From Tritrichomonas musculus (Eukaryota; Parabasalia; Tritrichomonadida; Tritrichomonadidae), in the NCBI GenBank assembly GCA_039105265.1, contig JAPFFF010000016.1, positions 744,001 through 808,000 of the forward strand: DNA of 64,000 bases, read 5' to 3'. This document shows, in pieces, positions 40,091-49,979 of this stretch (its first letter is position 1; every line of letters starts with the position of its first letter). The translations under genes were made by a program, and so were the position numbers. The notes beneath the pieces are model-generated. The model ran no database searches and was not told the origin of the DNA. It saw nothing but the letters and a program-made list of their open reading frames with translations.

Positions 40091-40585
40091 TTTTTACTAG
40101 TTTACAGATATATCAAATATCTTTATTTTTCTTTTTTCCTTTTCTTTATAATATTTCTTTGGAAAATGAACTTTACAAACCTGTTGAAAGAATTTCTTTG
40201 TTGTTGGATAAATCTTGACTCAGCCTCGCTCGACGCTCGTTAGGCCGCAAGTACCCTTGGTGAAAATTAAGTAAAAAAATAATAAGATTTTATTTAAATT
40301 TTTTTTTCTGAATCTATTTTAGGAAATATCCAAAGCCGATTCAATAATTGAATAGAATGTTGAAACAATACCAAACTCAAGATGAACTCAAGTGTAGTTA
40401 GTCTTTTCTGAAGAACACTCAAAAAGTGGAAATCATTCAGAAAAAAAAAATCTAAATAAAGTACTTTAAAGTATTTTAAAAAACAAATCTTTTTATATTT
40501 TTACATAATTTTTACAGAGGTACATATGTGGTGGAACATTTTGCAGCCAAAAAACAAGTTCCTGAATTAAATTTTTTATGAAAAC

Positions 40586-41642
40586 TTGATTCATATGATA
40601 TCATTAATTTTGGTAAAATTTATTGTCAACAAAAAGGGAATTGATATGAACATTTCAAACTGTCATCAGAATATTAATTATGAGAAATATACAGAAGTCA
40701 CTGAAAAAAAAATAACTTTTTTATTGATATGTACCTTTAAAAGCATACAAAGCATAAAATTGTACTAAAAAGATCAGCATGGAAAAGTCATTAAAGTTTC
40801 TCTTTATAATCCATATTTAATCATAGATTCATTCCAATGTTTGGTTTCGAAAATTGGTGCTGACCAAATGCTGCACATACAAACAGATGGAAATATTAAT
40901 GTGAAATAATCTTATAGTGATTTTGAATGGCAAGATATGACATTGGAAGCAACACAAAAAATTTCTTCGCAGTTCAAGTATTCTGAAATCCTGAAATATT
41001 ATATGATTCAGGTTCATGATATTTGTTTCCTTAAAAAAAAACAATTCCAGCAAACAAATCTTTAAAGAAACTGGAAATTTGAATCCTTTTGCTAGTAAAG
41101 ATGTAACAATAAAAAGTGTCAAAAAATCAGCTAAAAGCATCCTCTTAAAAAGTAAAGAAGGAAATGCTGCAGATCTTTCAATTCAACTTGATCCTGTTTA
41201 TCGAAATAGGATGGAACATTGGTCAAGAGTTACAACAACATATCAAGAGGAGGATCTGTTAAACATTTGTCATTTAACCGAAAAGAGAAGCAAAATAAGT
41301 ATTGATTATATGCAGAGCGTGAACATGATTATTAATTCATATTCATCAGTTCTACAACCAAAACAATATTATATAATTTCGTATGGAAATATCAAATTTA
41401 TTGCAAAGAATGCAACAGTTATTTCACTAAGTGTTTCTCGTCTTCTTGATGGCAGTTTTATATTTCTTTTTGCTTATATCGATCAACATAATTGTGAATA
41501 AGAATCTCGTAGTAATTTCTTTGATCAAAAAAGACCAATTCATGCCCGATGTCAAATATTGACTGGTGAATTCAATTTCCTAGGCACAGACACACTTGAA
41601 ATGGAAGGTTTTGCTGCTCAAATTGTAAATACAACTTTTTGA
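40586..41642 (+). pseudogene. Decayed gene of unknown family
   Basis: A long protein-like reading is broken four times. The first frame has TAA at 40766-40768 and 40907-40909 and shifts at an A-run (41033-41041). The second frame has TAA at 41499-41501 and ends TGA 41640-41642. Segments such as GKVIKVSLYNPYLIIDSFQC, MEHWSRVTTTYQEEDLLNIC and GEFNFLGTDTLEMEGFAAQI are clearly of coding character. I do not recognise the family. No transposon motif is visible in it. Confidence 0.5.
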
Positions 41643-42143
41643 AAAGAAAAATTGCAAATTTTTAAGAGTTGTCATTGAAAAAGAGTAAATCAACTTTATA
41701 TAATAGTATATAAAAAGATTTGTTGATATAGATCCGACTCTCCAATAAGTTTTTAATTGGACTTTTTTTACAAAAAATACAGAATTTTAAATCCACCAAA
41801 AATAACGAGATTTGTCTCAAAAAAGTGAAACTGAACAGGAAAATTCAGATTTTAAATCTTAACTCCTTTAATTAATTCATCTCAAATAATTCTGATACTC
41901 ACAAACTACAACCTTTGTTTTTTTCAATTCAAAATTATTTTTTTTTTTTTTTTTTTTCAAATAGTTTTGAATATAACTTAAAAGTTAAATGAAGACTTGA
42001 TTTTTTAATTTATTGATCTCTTTTGCAGTAATTTCCCATGAGAAACATAATATTTGGAAAATTCAAACAACAATCAAACTTTTTCAAAAAATCAAAATAT
42101 CAATTCTCACAAATAATTATGTGAAGTGAAATGTTTAAACAAA
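41643..42143. other. Intergenic, nothing recognised
   Basis: AT-rich with an interrupted T-run at about 41937-41957. No gene or element ends seen. Confidence 0.4.
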
Positions 42144-43036
42144 ATGTCTACAACATTTGTTGGAATTTGCAGCATTGACCTATATTCACAATGTCCAAGG
42201 CTTCACAATTAGGCGAGACTCTGAAAGGACGTGAACTCAACAAAGGCTTTGGAGGAAAAACATCAAACGCATGTGCCCAGTTTGCATTCTTAGCTAAACC
42301 AGAAGAAAAGCCTTCTTTACTGACTGTTGATTGAAAGGACAGCGATGGACAATCGATTCTAAATCATTTTGAAAGCATAAATATTAAGAAAGATTGCGTA
42401 ATCATCAATGAAAAGCAGCCAACAGGCCTTGCAATATGTTTTGTCTTTGATAACGGCGAGTCTGCAATTGTTATCCATCCGTGCTCGCTAACGAAAGAAA
42501 TGGTTCAGCAACATGACGAAGCTATTAAGAAATCTAAAATTGTTGTCACCAATTTTGAAATTCCAGTCGATGTTGCAGCCGAAACATTGAAGATTGCACA
42601 TGAGGCTGGTGCTACAACCATTCTAACGGTTGCACTGGCAACTTCATGTGATAAGATTATATTCAGAAACTCAACAATTGTCATTGCGAATCAAAACGAA
42701 ACGGGAGCACTTAAAACAACAGTTGATGAACTACATTCACTGGGTGTTGAGGCTGTCATTGAAACTTTGGGAGGTGATGGCGCAAATGTTTATGTAAAAA
42801 GAAAGCAAAAAGTTCATGTTTCAACAACTCCTGTCAAAGCAATTGATACAACTGGAGCTGGCGATTCTTTCCTCGGATCATTTGCATACTTCTTATCAAA
42901 AGGACAAAGCTATGAAGAAGCTGCTCAAAAGGCATGCAAAATTTCTTCTTTATCAGTTCAGCAAATTGGAACTCAATCTTCTTATGCACACAGAGGTGAA
43001 CCAGAAATCGCTTCTTCGATAATATCTTATTTCTAA
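42144..43036 (+). pseudogene. Ribokinase/PfkB-type sugar kinase pseudogene
   Basis: ATG 42144 opens TFVGICSIDLYSQCPRL, the usual PfkB N-terminal strand. A frameshift within about 42185-42215 leads to GETLKGRELNKGFGGKTSNA, the substrate-binding GG motif. An in-frame TGA at 42332-42334 follows. From there the frame is open to 43036 and carries the signature DTTGAGDSFLGSFAYFL with the catalytic Asp. Known family: ribokinases phosphorylate ribose using ATP. With one shift and one stop it cannot make the full enzyme; the intact C-terminal part alone (from an internal ATG at 42500) lacks half the substrate site. Confidence 0.88.
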
Positions 43037-43137
43037 AATTGTTTTAAATTTTAATTCATAAAAATATATAATTGTTTAAATTAAAGAAAATAATTTATCA
43101 CACCAAGATATACATTTTTTTAATATATACTATATAT

Positions 43138-43190
43138 AGATGCTGTTGCAGCTCAACTCGAGCGGACTGTAGCAGCATTTACAATTTCCT
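43138..43190. other. Hairpin-forming island, possible small RNA
   Basis: In an otherwise AT-rich spacer, ATGCTGTTGCAG pairs with CTGTAGCAGCAT (two wobble/mismatch positions) around a loop containing CAACTCGAGCG. An ACA triplet follows two bases after the stem, reminiscent of a single-hairpin H/ACA RNA. The guide pockets are not evident. Confidence 0.2.
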
Positions 43191-43330
43191 TATAAACAGG
43201 TATCAGAAGAACAACTAACAGATAATGAATAAAAAAATATTTTTTTTATTAATTATTATTTTTCTTTTAGTTTATATTAAATTATTTTAATCGTTCAAAA
43301 TATCGTTTACAAAAAATTATTTCTCAATAG

Positions 43331-43359
43331 CCACTTTTTGAGCTTCGCTCAAAAAGTGG
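43331..43359. repeat. Perfect 13-bp hairpin
   Basis: CCACTTTTTGAGC, loop TTC, GCTCAAAAAGTGG. It lies 60 bp upstream of the ankyrin gene start; role unknown. Confidence 0.7.
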
Positions 43360-43413
43360 ATGTTCTTGTGATATAAAAATCTATTGAAATTTTTGAAAAG
43401 ACTCTGAAATACT

Positions 43414-43419
43414 TCAATT
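43414..43419 (+). promoter_or_regulatory. Initiator-like TCAATT directly before the ATG
   Basis: TCAATT abuts the ATG at 43420, giving at most a 4-nt 5' UTR if used. The same hexamer lies upstream of the genes at 45687 and 54051. Confidence 0.35.
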
Positions 43420-45075
43420 ATGAATTCATTGTTTAACGAAGAACAAATAAAAGAAACAAAATATTGGGCAGAAATATTTCAAAAATTTCTAAGAGTTGAT
43501 GAAAATACTCTTCAAGAATTAGCAAATTTTATTGATAATACAGATATTATTCATTATCCATCTTTATGCCATTTTTTATATCTTTCACTTGAATTAAGGC
43601 CATTCAAATCAATCCTTTACACAAAATTGTTAACTCTTTTACGATCTTCTAACAAAAATATTTTTTATCATCAACTATTAAGTGATGAAATCTTTTCACC
43701 ATCAATTTATCCATATTTTCCAAACTCACCGAAATATTCCTTTTTATTTGATTGCCTTAATTATGATCCAACGAAGCCAATTTATGAAATTTCTGAAGTT
43801 TACAACGAATTCAAAAAATCAATTGAAACTCAGCAGATTTCATCAGATGAGATTCTTGTCTGTTATGCGTGGATTGCTCCAGAGATATCGAATGCATATG
43901 GCGAAAAGGACGAAATTTCAGGACTTATAGAATCGATTTTTAAGAAGAATTCATCAAGCATTGAAAACATTCAAAATTTTTATTCAAAATTCAATGACTA
44001 CAAAAGTGACAATTTCAAGAAATTGAAAGAAGAGAGGTCAAATCCAATAAATGATCCAATCAAGAGAACAATTCTCTCTAAGTCACCATTTAATTTAAAT
44101 TACCAGAAGATTCAAAACAGCGAAGAATTCGTTCTCAATGACGAAAACAAAAAAGATCTTATTGAAAAGACGATCATTTTTGATTTAATTTTTGAACGTT
44201 GCCAGTACAAATTTGTGAATCCAACCATTCTTCAGTATTGTGCATACTACAATGCATACGATATCTACGATAGACTTGTTGAAAACGGCGCCAACGACGA
44301 TATAAACGATACGGCTGGCAACACAATTGCGCACTATTCAATTGCTGGTGTTGATGGCTTTCATTCAAAAAGTGAAACTTTTGTGAAGAAAATTGAAAAG
44401 AAACTTGACTTCAGATTGACTCCAGAAATGGCCACTGAATTGAATCAGAACGAAATTTTTCAATGGCTCGTTGATTCCGTTTATTATTTCAAATACATGG
44501 AGCAGTCAATTTTGACAATTTCATCTTCATTTTCAAACCTCTCAATTTTATTGTATTGCATTGAAAATACAAGATTTTTAATTGAGAAAAATATTCCAAT
44601 TGATTTTGAAACTCCACTTTTTGAGGCAGCTCAAAATGGTAACGTCGAAGTTGTCAAATTTTTACTGCCTGCTTATTTGAAGCAGAATGAAAGCAAAAAT
44701 GTCAATTTCGTAAAGAACGAAATGAACCTTTTCTATGCTGCTTTTAATAAGAGGAGAATAAATATGTTAAACTACTTTTTGAAAGCTTCATCTGAAAACA
44801 TGATCGTCAATTCAAATTTTGTGTACCGCGGAAAACAGGCAATTGTGAGGGCTGTTGAAATGAGGCAAATTGACATGATTGAGTTACTTTTAAAGTTCCC
44901 TAATATTGATGTAAATGTCGTCTGCGGCGGAATGACACCACTCCATCTGGCTGCAAAAGATGGAAATACTGAAATTGTGAAAATTCTTCTTAATTTTGAG
45001 GGAACGAATCCAAACATATCAACTGTTTTTAATTTTGTATATTTTTTTAACTTCGTTTTATTTATATTTTTTTAA
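43420..45075 (+). CDS. Ankyrin-repeat protein (last repeat interrupted)
   Basis: 551 codons. The N-terminal 250 residues are helical with no named domain, as in many trichomonad ankyrin proteins. Ankyrin units follow: ILQYCAYYNAYDIYDRLVEN, TPLFEAAQNGNVEVVKFLL, LFYAAFNKRRINMLNYFL, AIVRAVEMRQIDMIELLL and TPLHLAAKDGNTEIVKILL. The open frame ends in a tail of F/V/Y/I encoded by T-rich DNA (from about 45025), which is unlike ankyrin sequence. The natural ending lies one frame over just downstream. No signal peptide or membrane span is credible. Confidence 0.82.
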   Translation: MNSLFNEEQIKETKYWAEIFQKFLRVDENTLQELANFIDNTDIIHYPSLCHFLYLSLELRPFKSILYTKLLTLLRSSNKNIFYHQLLSDEIFSPSIYPYFPNSPKYSFLFDCLNYDPTKPIYEISEVYNEFKKSIETQQISSDEILVCYAWIAPEISNAYGEKDEISGLIESIFKKNSSSIENIQNFYSKFNDYKSDNFKKLKEERSNPINDPIKRTILSKSPFNLNYQKIQNSEEFVLNDENKKDLIEKTIIFDLIFERCQYKFVNPTILQYCAYYNAYDIYDRLVENGANDDINDTAGNTIAHYSIAGVDGFHSKSETFVKKIEKKLDFRLTPEMATELNQNEIFQWLVDSVYYFKYMEQSILTISSSFSNLSILLYCIENTRFLIEKNIPIDFETPLFEAAQNGNVEVVKFLLPAYLKQNESKNVNFVKNEMNLFYAAFNKRRINMLNYFLKASSENMIVNSNFVYRGKQAIVRAVEMRQIDMIELLLKFPNIDVNVVCGGMTPLHLAAKDGNTEIVKILLNFEGTNPNISTVFNFVYFFNFVLFIFF

Positions 45076-45163
45076 AGGTACACCTTTTAAAGTTGCTCAG
45101 GAAAATAATCATAATGATATCGTTGATTTAATCAAATCAAGTAAAAAATGGAATGGAAAATAA
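45025..45163 (+). other. T-rich 52-nt insert and out-of-frame end of the ankyrin gene
   Basis: After the codons for NPNIST, about 52 nt of T-rich DNA (45025-45076) are followed in another frame by GTPFKVAQENNHNDIVDLIK and a TAA at 45161-45163, plainly the last ankyrin unit. The insert begins GT, but no AG end restores the frame and no ACTAACACACAG-like trichomonad acceptor is present. It is therefore more likely an insertion or frameshift than a standard intron. Confidence 0.65.
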
Positions 45164-45309
45164 TTATTAATTTTTTAAAAAATTGGTTAGCAACTTTTGA
45201 GTTGTTTTTTAAGATAATTTTCTGATATCAATCTTTTTATATTTTCAAAAAAAGAGTTTAATCAAATTAAAATTATTGAATAAAATATTTTATTATTTTA
45301 TATTAGTTA

Positions 45310-45405
45310 GTAATAAATTCTATACTCAACAGTCGCTGGCAGTGTAATGATATCACGTAGGAATGACGTTTCTCTGAGCCAGGTAAGATTTCCTGCCAGA
45401 GAGTT
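45310..45405 (-). ncRNA. Candidate structured RNA, U1-like on the minus strand
   Basis: A compact, less AT-rich island between two genes. On the minus strand it contains CTTACCTGGC (ending near 45379), identical to ten bases of the conserved 5' end of U1 snRNA, followed by a hairpin ACGT CATTCCT ACGT and then CATTACACTGCC, resembling the U1A loop. On the plus strand CTCTGAGCCAGG (45372-45383) pairs with CCTGCCAGAG (45392-45401). No clear Sm site. Trichomonad 5' splice sites are usually given as GTATGT, which argues against the U1 reading. Confidence 0.2.
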
Positions 45406-45670
45406 TTTTGTAATGTGTTACTTATAAAAATAAAATAACTTTAATCATTATATCTATAGTAGGGATAAATCTTTGATATATTTAAAAAGTATAAAAAATT
45501 TTTTATTAATATTTATTCTATTTTTTCCAATTGATTAATTACTATCTGCAGATTATTTATCTAAAAAGGAAGTATTGATAATAATGAATATATTGTTTGA
45601 AAATTAAAACTTTCTTTGACATAAAAAAATTATCAAAAAGTTGAAAATTGAAAGAGAAACTATAAAATAT
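45406..45670. other. Intergenic, upstream of the kinase-LRR gene
   Basis: AT-rich, nothing else seen. Confidence 0.4.
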
Positions 45671-45676
45671 TCAATT
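45671..45676 (+). promoter_or_regulatory. Initiator-like TCAATT of the kinase-LRR gene
   Basis: The A lies 14 nt before the ATG at 45687. Confidence 0.4.
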
Positions 45677-45686
45677 CTCAAATAAA

Positions 45687-48600
45687 ATGAGGAAAAATCC
45701 CAAATTTGTTGATATTAATATGTTTGAACCTTTGGTAAAAATTGGCAGCGGGGCTTTTGGTGAAGTTTTCAAAGTTAAAGACAAGAAAACAGGGAATTTT
45801 TATGCTGCAAAAAAATTAGATATTTATATTATGGAAGATTTCAAAAATGATGACCAAACAATACTCTTTTTTAGAGAAGTCAAATTGATGTCCATATTAA
45901 ACCACCCGTCAATTATTGGCTTCATAGGTTACAGTCCAGATGATTTTGAACATTCAGGATCACCAACAATAATTTCAGAACTTGCGCCAAATGGGACATT
46001 GAAAGATATGATTCAAAAGGAATCATCTGGCCTTTCACCACCAGGCTGGAATTACACGAGGAAATTAATCATTGTTTATGGTATTGCGTCAGGCATGCTC
46101 TATCTGCATTCGAACAACGTTCTCCATCGTGATTTAAAGCCAGAGAACATATTACTCGATGAAAACATGAATCCTAAAATCACTGATTTTGGACTAGTAA
46201 AAGTACAACCACCAAAAATTGATGAAAAAAAATCTTCTATATTAACGAAAAGCTTCAAAATTTCTTCTTTTAAATATAATCAAAAAGGGACACCTGCATA
46301 CATGCCACCAGAAGTACTTGAAGAAAATGCATATTCAAGAGCAGGAGATGTCTTCAGCTTTTCAGCTCTTGTTTATGAACTTTTCTCTTTGAAAAAATTC
46401 TGTGATTATTCAAACTATTATGAATTAGTCAGAAAAGTTGTTATTGAAGGAAAGAGACCAGAACTAACAAGCGATATTCCAGTTGCATTCCGAACGCTTA
46501 TTTGCAGGTGCTGGTCACAATATTCATCAAAAAGACCTACATTTGAAGAAATTGTTGATGATTTGAAGAACAATAACAAGTACATCACAGAATCGATCAA
46601 TGAATCAGAATATTATGATTACATATATTCACTTGATAATCAAGAAACATCTTTTGATCTCAGTCAATCTATTCGCTTTGAAGAACTATCAAGTGGTAAA
46701 GAATTATATTCATCTTCAAATTACCAAGAAGCAGAAAATGAAAGTGAAAACAAAGAAAACAAAATATTTATTCCTAGAAAAGATTATAAAACAAAGGAAG
46801 GATTAAATGAAGAAGTTAAAACAAAAGAAAAAACAAACGAAGAAGAAATAGTTAAAACAAAAGAAGGACCAGATGAAAAAGATGAAATTAAAACAAAAGA
46901 AAGATCAAATGAAGAAGAAGATAACAAAACAAAAGAAAGACCAAATGAAAAAGAAGATAAAATAGAAGAAACGAATATTAAAAATGAATGCAAAAAATTG
47001 GAATATAAAACTAAAGGTGATGTTGAAAACACCATTGAAATTGATGATGATCCTCAGGAACAATTTGTTATGGGAAGAAACTTGATTGAAAGAACAAGTG
47101 ATTTACCAAAAAACATAGAGAAAGGTATTTCATGTTTAATGAAATCAATTGATAAAAAATGTTTTGATGCTATAATTTATTACAGTAAAATGCTTATAAA
47201 AGGGAATATTATACCAAAAGATATTGAACGAGCCAAATCATATCTTAAAGGAAATCTAAATGATTCAAATGCAATGCTTTTGTATGGCCAAATATTAAAG
47301 AAAGAGAAAAAATATTCAGAAGCAATAAATATGTTCGATCTAAGTGCTAAAAAAGGGAACAAGAAAGCAATTTACAAGTATGGAAAAATGATATTTAAAG
47401 GTGAAGGTTGTGAAGCTAATTATAAAGAAGCAATCAAATACTTTACTCAAATTAATTCAAAAGGATTTGGTGATCTTATTAGAATGGAAAAATTTCATCA
47501 CATAGAAAAAGAAACACAACTATTTCTAATATCGAAAGTCATATTTAATGATGATAACTACCATGATGAAAAATGGACTAATATTGTGATTGCATCAAAT
47601 CAAACAGAAGTTCTATATTCAAATAAATCATTTGAATCACCATTTTTTGGAAATTTATTAAAATCATTTAAAAACATATCGATTCAATTCATATATGAAA
47701 AAAATATATTTGACTCATTAAAAACATTTATTTCCAAATTTTCAATCTCTCAAACATCATCAATCACATTTTCAGTTATTATTTCATCATCTACTGTTTT
47801 TACCGAGCCTTTAATTTTTTCAGGATGTAAATTACTTGCACAAATAACAATTCAATCATTAATAACATCAATTGGAGATGGTTTATTCAGTTATTGTTCA
47901 TCACTTAAAGCTATAACAATCCCATCATCAGTAACTTCAATTGGGATATATGCATTCAATCATTGTATATCACTCACAGAAATAACAATTCCATCATCAG
48001 TAACATCAATTGGGCGATATGCATTCAATCACTGTATATCACTTACAGAAATAACAATTCCTTCATCAGTAGCAACAATTAGAAGTAGAACATTCAATAA
48101 CTGTTCATCACTCACAGCGTTAACAATTCCATCATCAATATTGACAATCGAAATGGAAGCTTTTAGTGGCTGTTCATTACTTAAAGAAATAACAATTCCA
48201 TCATCAACAACATCAATTGGAAGTAGAACATTCAATGACTGTTCATCACTCACAGAGTTAACAATTCCATCATCTGTAACAACAATCGAAGAAGAAGCAT
48301 TTAGTGGCTGTTCATCACTTACAGAAATAACAATTCCATCATCAATAACATCAATTGGAAATGATTTATTCAGTTACTGTTCATCACTCAAAGCTATAAC
48401 AATCCCATCATCAGTAACTTCAATTGGGGGATATGCATTCAATAACTGTTCATCACTCACAGAAATAACAATTCCATCATCAGTAACATCAATTGGGCGA
48501 CATGCATTCAAACGCTGTATATCACTCAAAGAAATAACAATTCCATCATCAGTAATAATAATCGAAGAAGAAGCATTTAGTGGATGTTCATCACTCAAAG

Positions 48601-49979
48601 CTATAACAATCCCATCATCAGTAACTTCAATTGGGGGATATGCATTCAATGGTTGTTCATCACTTAAAGAAATAACAATTCCATCATCAGTAACAAAAGT
48701 TGGTCATCATGTTTTTGATGGAACAAAATCTCTTCATATCAAAGGTGAACTACGAACTATTTTAGAATCATTCTTCAGTGAATGCAAATCATTAATAAAA
48801 ATAACGATTTCATCATCAATAACAACATTGGAAAAAAGAGCATTCAGTGGCTGTTCATCACTTACAGAAATAACAATTCCATCATCAATAACGATAATCG
48901 AAGAAGAAGTATTTAGTCACTGTTCATCACTCACAGAAATAACAATTCCATCATCAATAACAGTAATCAAGAGAAGAGCATTCAATCACTGTTCATCATT
49001 AAGAGAAATAACAATTCCATCATCAATAACGATAATCGAAGAAGAAGTATTTAGTGGCTGTTCATCATTAAGAGAAATAACAATTCCATCATCAATAGAA
49101 TTATTAGAAGATAATGTATTTAGTGGATGTTCATCGCTTAGAAAAATAATAATTCCATCATCAGTAACTTCTATTGGAAATTATGAATTCAGTGAATGTT
49201 CATCACTTAATCAAATAGTAATTTCATCATCAGTATACTCAATTGATAATTATGCATTCAGTAACTGTTCATCACTTACAAAAATATCAATTCCATTATC
49301 AGTAACTTCAATAGGGGAATATGCATTCTATAACTGTTCATTACTTACACAGATTGATTTGCCTAAAAGAGTGACTGCAATTGGTGATTATGCGTTTGGC
49401 AGTTGCACTTCACTCATAAAGATTGATATTCCACCAATTAAAATACTGCCAAAAGGAATGTTCATGGAGTGCAAATCACTTCCACATTTACAAATTCCTT
49501 CATCAGTGGTGAAGATTGAGCATGGTGTATTTGAAGGATGTTCATCACTCAATGAAATTGAGATTGATGAATCTGTAACATCAATTGGCCCACATGCATT
49601 CAAGTCATGCGAATCACTTACAAAGATCGAACTTCCTTCTAAAATAGCAACAATTGAGTCCAATACATTTGAAGGATGTTCATCATTGAAACGAATCACA
49701 ATCCCACTATCAGTCAAGAAAATCAGTTCTAGTGCCTTTAATCAATGCACATCACTTGTTGAAATCAATATTCCACCAAATGTTGTTGAGATTGGATTCT
49801 TTAGTTTCAGTGGATGCACATCTCTTTCATCAATCGAAATTCCATCATCAGTCAAGTCCATTGGTTATAAAGCATTTGAAGGATGCTCTTCTCTTACTGA
49901 AATCAAAATTCCATATTCAATTGACATCCAATCGATTGGAATTAACTCAAATATTGAGATAATAAAGTATCAAAGCTAA
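45687..49979 (+). CDS. Kinase-Sel1-BspA leucine-rich-repeat fusion protein
   Basis: 1430 aa. Residues about 14-300 form a TKL-like kinase with all catalytic residues: IGSGAFGEV (19-27), K42, E64, HRDLKPEN (147-154), DFG (167-169) and PPE. A K/E/T-rich linker with KTKE repeats follows (about 365-455), then Sel1-like repeats (about 470-600: AIIYYSKMLIKGNI, KAIYKYGKMIFKGEG). From about 690 to the end there are about 31 BspA/LRR_5 units of 23 residues (ITIPSSVTSIG..AF..CSSL). No signal peptide or membrane span is seen, so it is probably intracellular. Known: BspA LRRs are a huge trichomonad family, mostly thought to be surface proteins. The repeat DNA is nearly identical between units, so assembly errors are possible. 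Confidence 0.92.
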   Translation: MRKNPKFVDINMFEPLVKIGSGAFGEVFKVKDKKTGNFYAAKKLDIYIMEDFKNDDQTILFFREVKLMSILNHPSIIGFIGYSPDDFEHSGSPTIISELAPNGTLKDMIQKESSGLSPPGWNYTRKLIIVYGIASGMLYLHSNNVLHRDLKPENILLDENMNPKITDFGLVKVQPPKIDEKKSSILTKSFKISSFKYNQKGTPAYMPPEVLEENAYSRAGDVFSFSALVYELFSLKKFCDYSNYYELVRKVVIEGKRPELTSDIPVAFRTLICRCWSQYSSKRPTFEEIVDDLKNNNKYITESINESEYYDYIYSLDNQETSFDLSQSIRFEELSSGKELYSSSNYQEAENESENKENKIFIPRKDYKTKEGLNEEVKTKEKTNEEEIVKTKEGPDEKDEIKTKERSNEEEDNKTKERPNEKEDKIEETNIKNECKKLEYKTKGDVENTIEIDDDPQEQFVMGRNLIERTSDLPKNIEKGISCLMKSIDKKCFDAIIYYSKMLIKGNIIPKDIERAKSYLKGNLNDSNAMLLYGQILKKEKKYSEAINMFDLSAKKGNKKAIYKYGKMIFKGEGCEANYKEAIKYFTQINSKGFGDLIRMEKFHHIEKETQLFLISKVIFNDDNYHDEKWTNIVIASNQTEVLYSNKSFESPFFGNLLKSFKNISIQFIYEKNIFDSLKTFISKFSISQTSSITFSVIISSSTVFTEPLIFSGCKLLAQITIQSLITSIGDGLFSYCSSLKAITIPSSVTSIGIYAFNHCISLTEITIPSSVTSIGRYAFNHCISLTEITIPSSVATIRSRTFNNCSSLTALTIPSSILTIEMEAFSGCSLLKEITIPSSTTSIGSRTFNDCSSLTELTIPSSVTTIEEEAFSGCSSLTEITIPSSITSIGNDLFSYCSSLKAITIPSSVTSIGGYAFNNCSSLTEITIPSSVTSIGRHAFKRCISLKEITIPSSVIIIEEEAFSGCSSLKAITIPSSVTSIGGYAFNGCSSLKEITIPSSVTKVGHHVFDGTKSLHIKGELRTILESFFSECKSLIKITISSSITTLEKRAFSGCSSLTEITIPSSITIIEEEVFSHCSSLTEITIPSSITVIKRRAFNHCSSLREITIPSSITIIEEEVFSGCSSLREITIPSSIELLEDNVFSGCSSLRKIIIPSSVTSIGNYEFSECSSLNQIVISSSVYSIDNYAFSNCSSLTKISIPLSVTSIGEYAFYNCSLLTQIDLPKRVTAIGDYAFGSCTSLIKIDIPPIKILPKGMFMECKSLPHLQIPSSVVKIEHGVFEGCSSLNEIEIDESVTSIGPHAFKSCESLTKIELPSKIATIESNTFEGCSSLKRITIPLSVKKISSSAFNQCTSLVEINIPPNVVEIGFFSFSGCTSLSSIEIPSSVKSIGYKAFEGCSSLTEIKIPYSIDIQSIGINSNIEIIKYQS
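47830..49930 (+). repeat. 69-bp coding tandem repeats with a 483-bp higher-order period
   Basis: Units of 69 bp encode the 23-residue LRRs. Blocks near 47875-47950 and 48358-48432 match closely over several units, a spacing of 483 bp (7 x 69). The block at about 48386 recurs at about 48593 (three units on). This points to recent unequal exchange. Confidence 0.8.

Noticed and set aside
41016-41501. 161-codon frame as an intact gene
   Set aside because: Its coding character continues both before it in another frame and after its stop in the same frame, so it is part of a larger decayed gene.
42500-43036. Short functional sugar kinase from the internal ATG
   Set aside because: Clear upstream PfkB sequence is present in broken form, so the short frame is the tail of a pseudogene.
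45025-45077. Canonical GT-AG intron in the ankyrin gene
   Set aside because: No GT/AG pair restores the downstream frame, and the trichomonad acceptor consensus is missing.
48029-49717. Several minus-strand open frames opposite the LRR array
   Set aside because: They repeat with the 69-bp unit, so one stop-free frame propagates; they have no independent domain.
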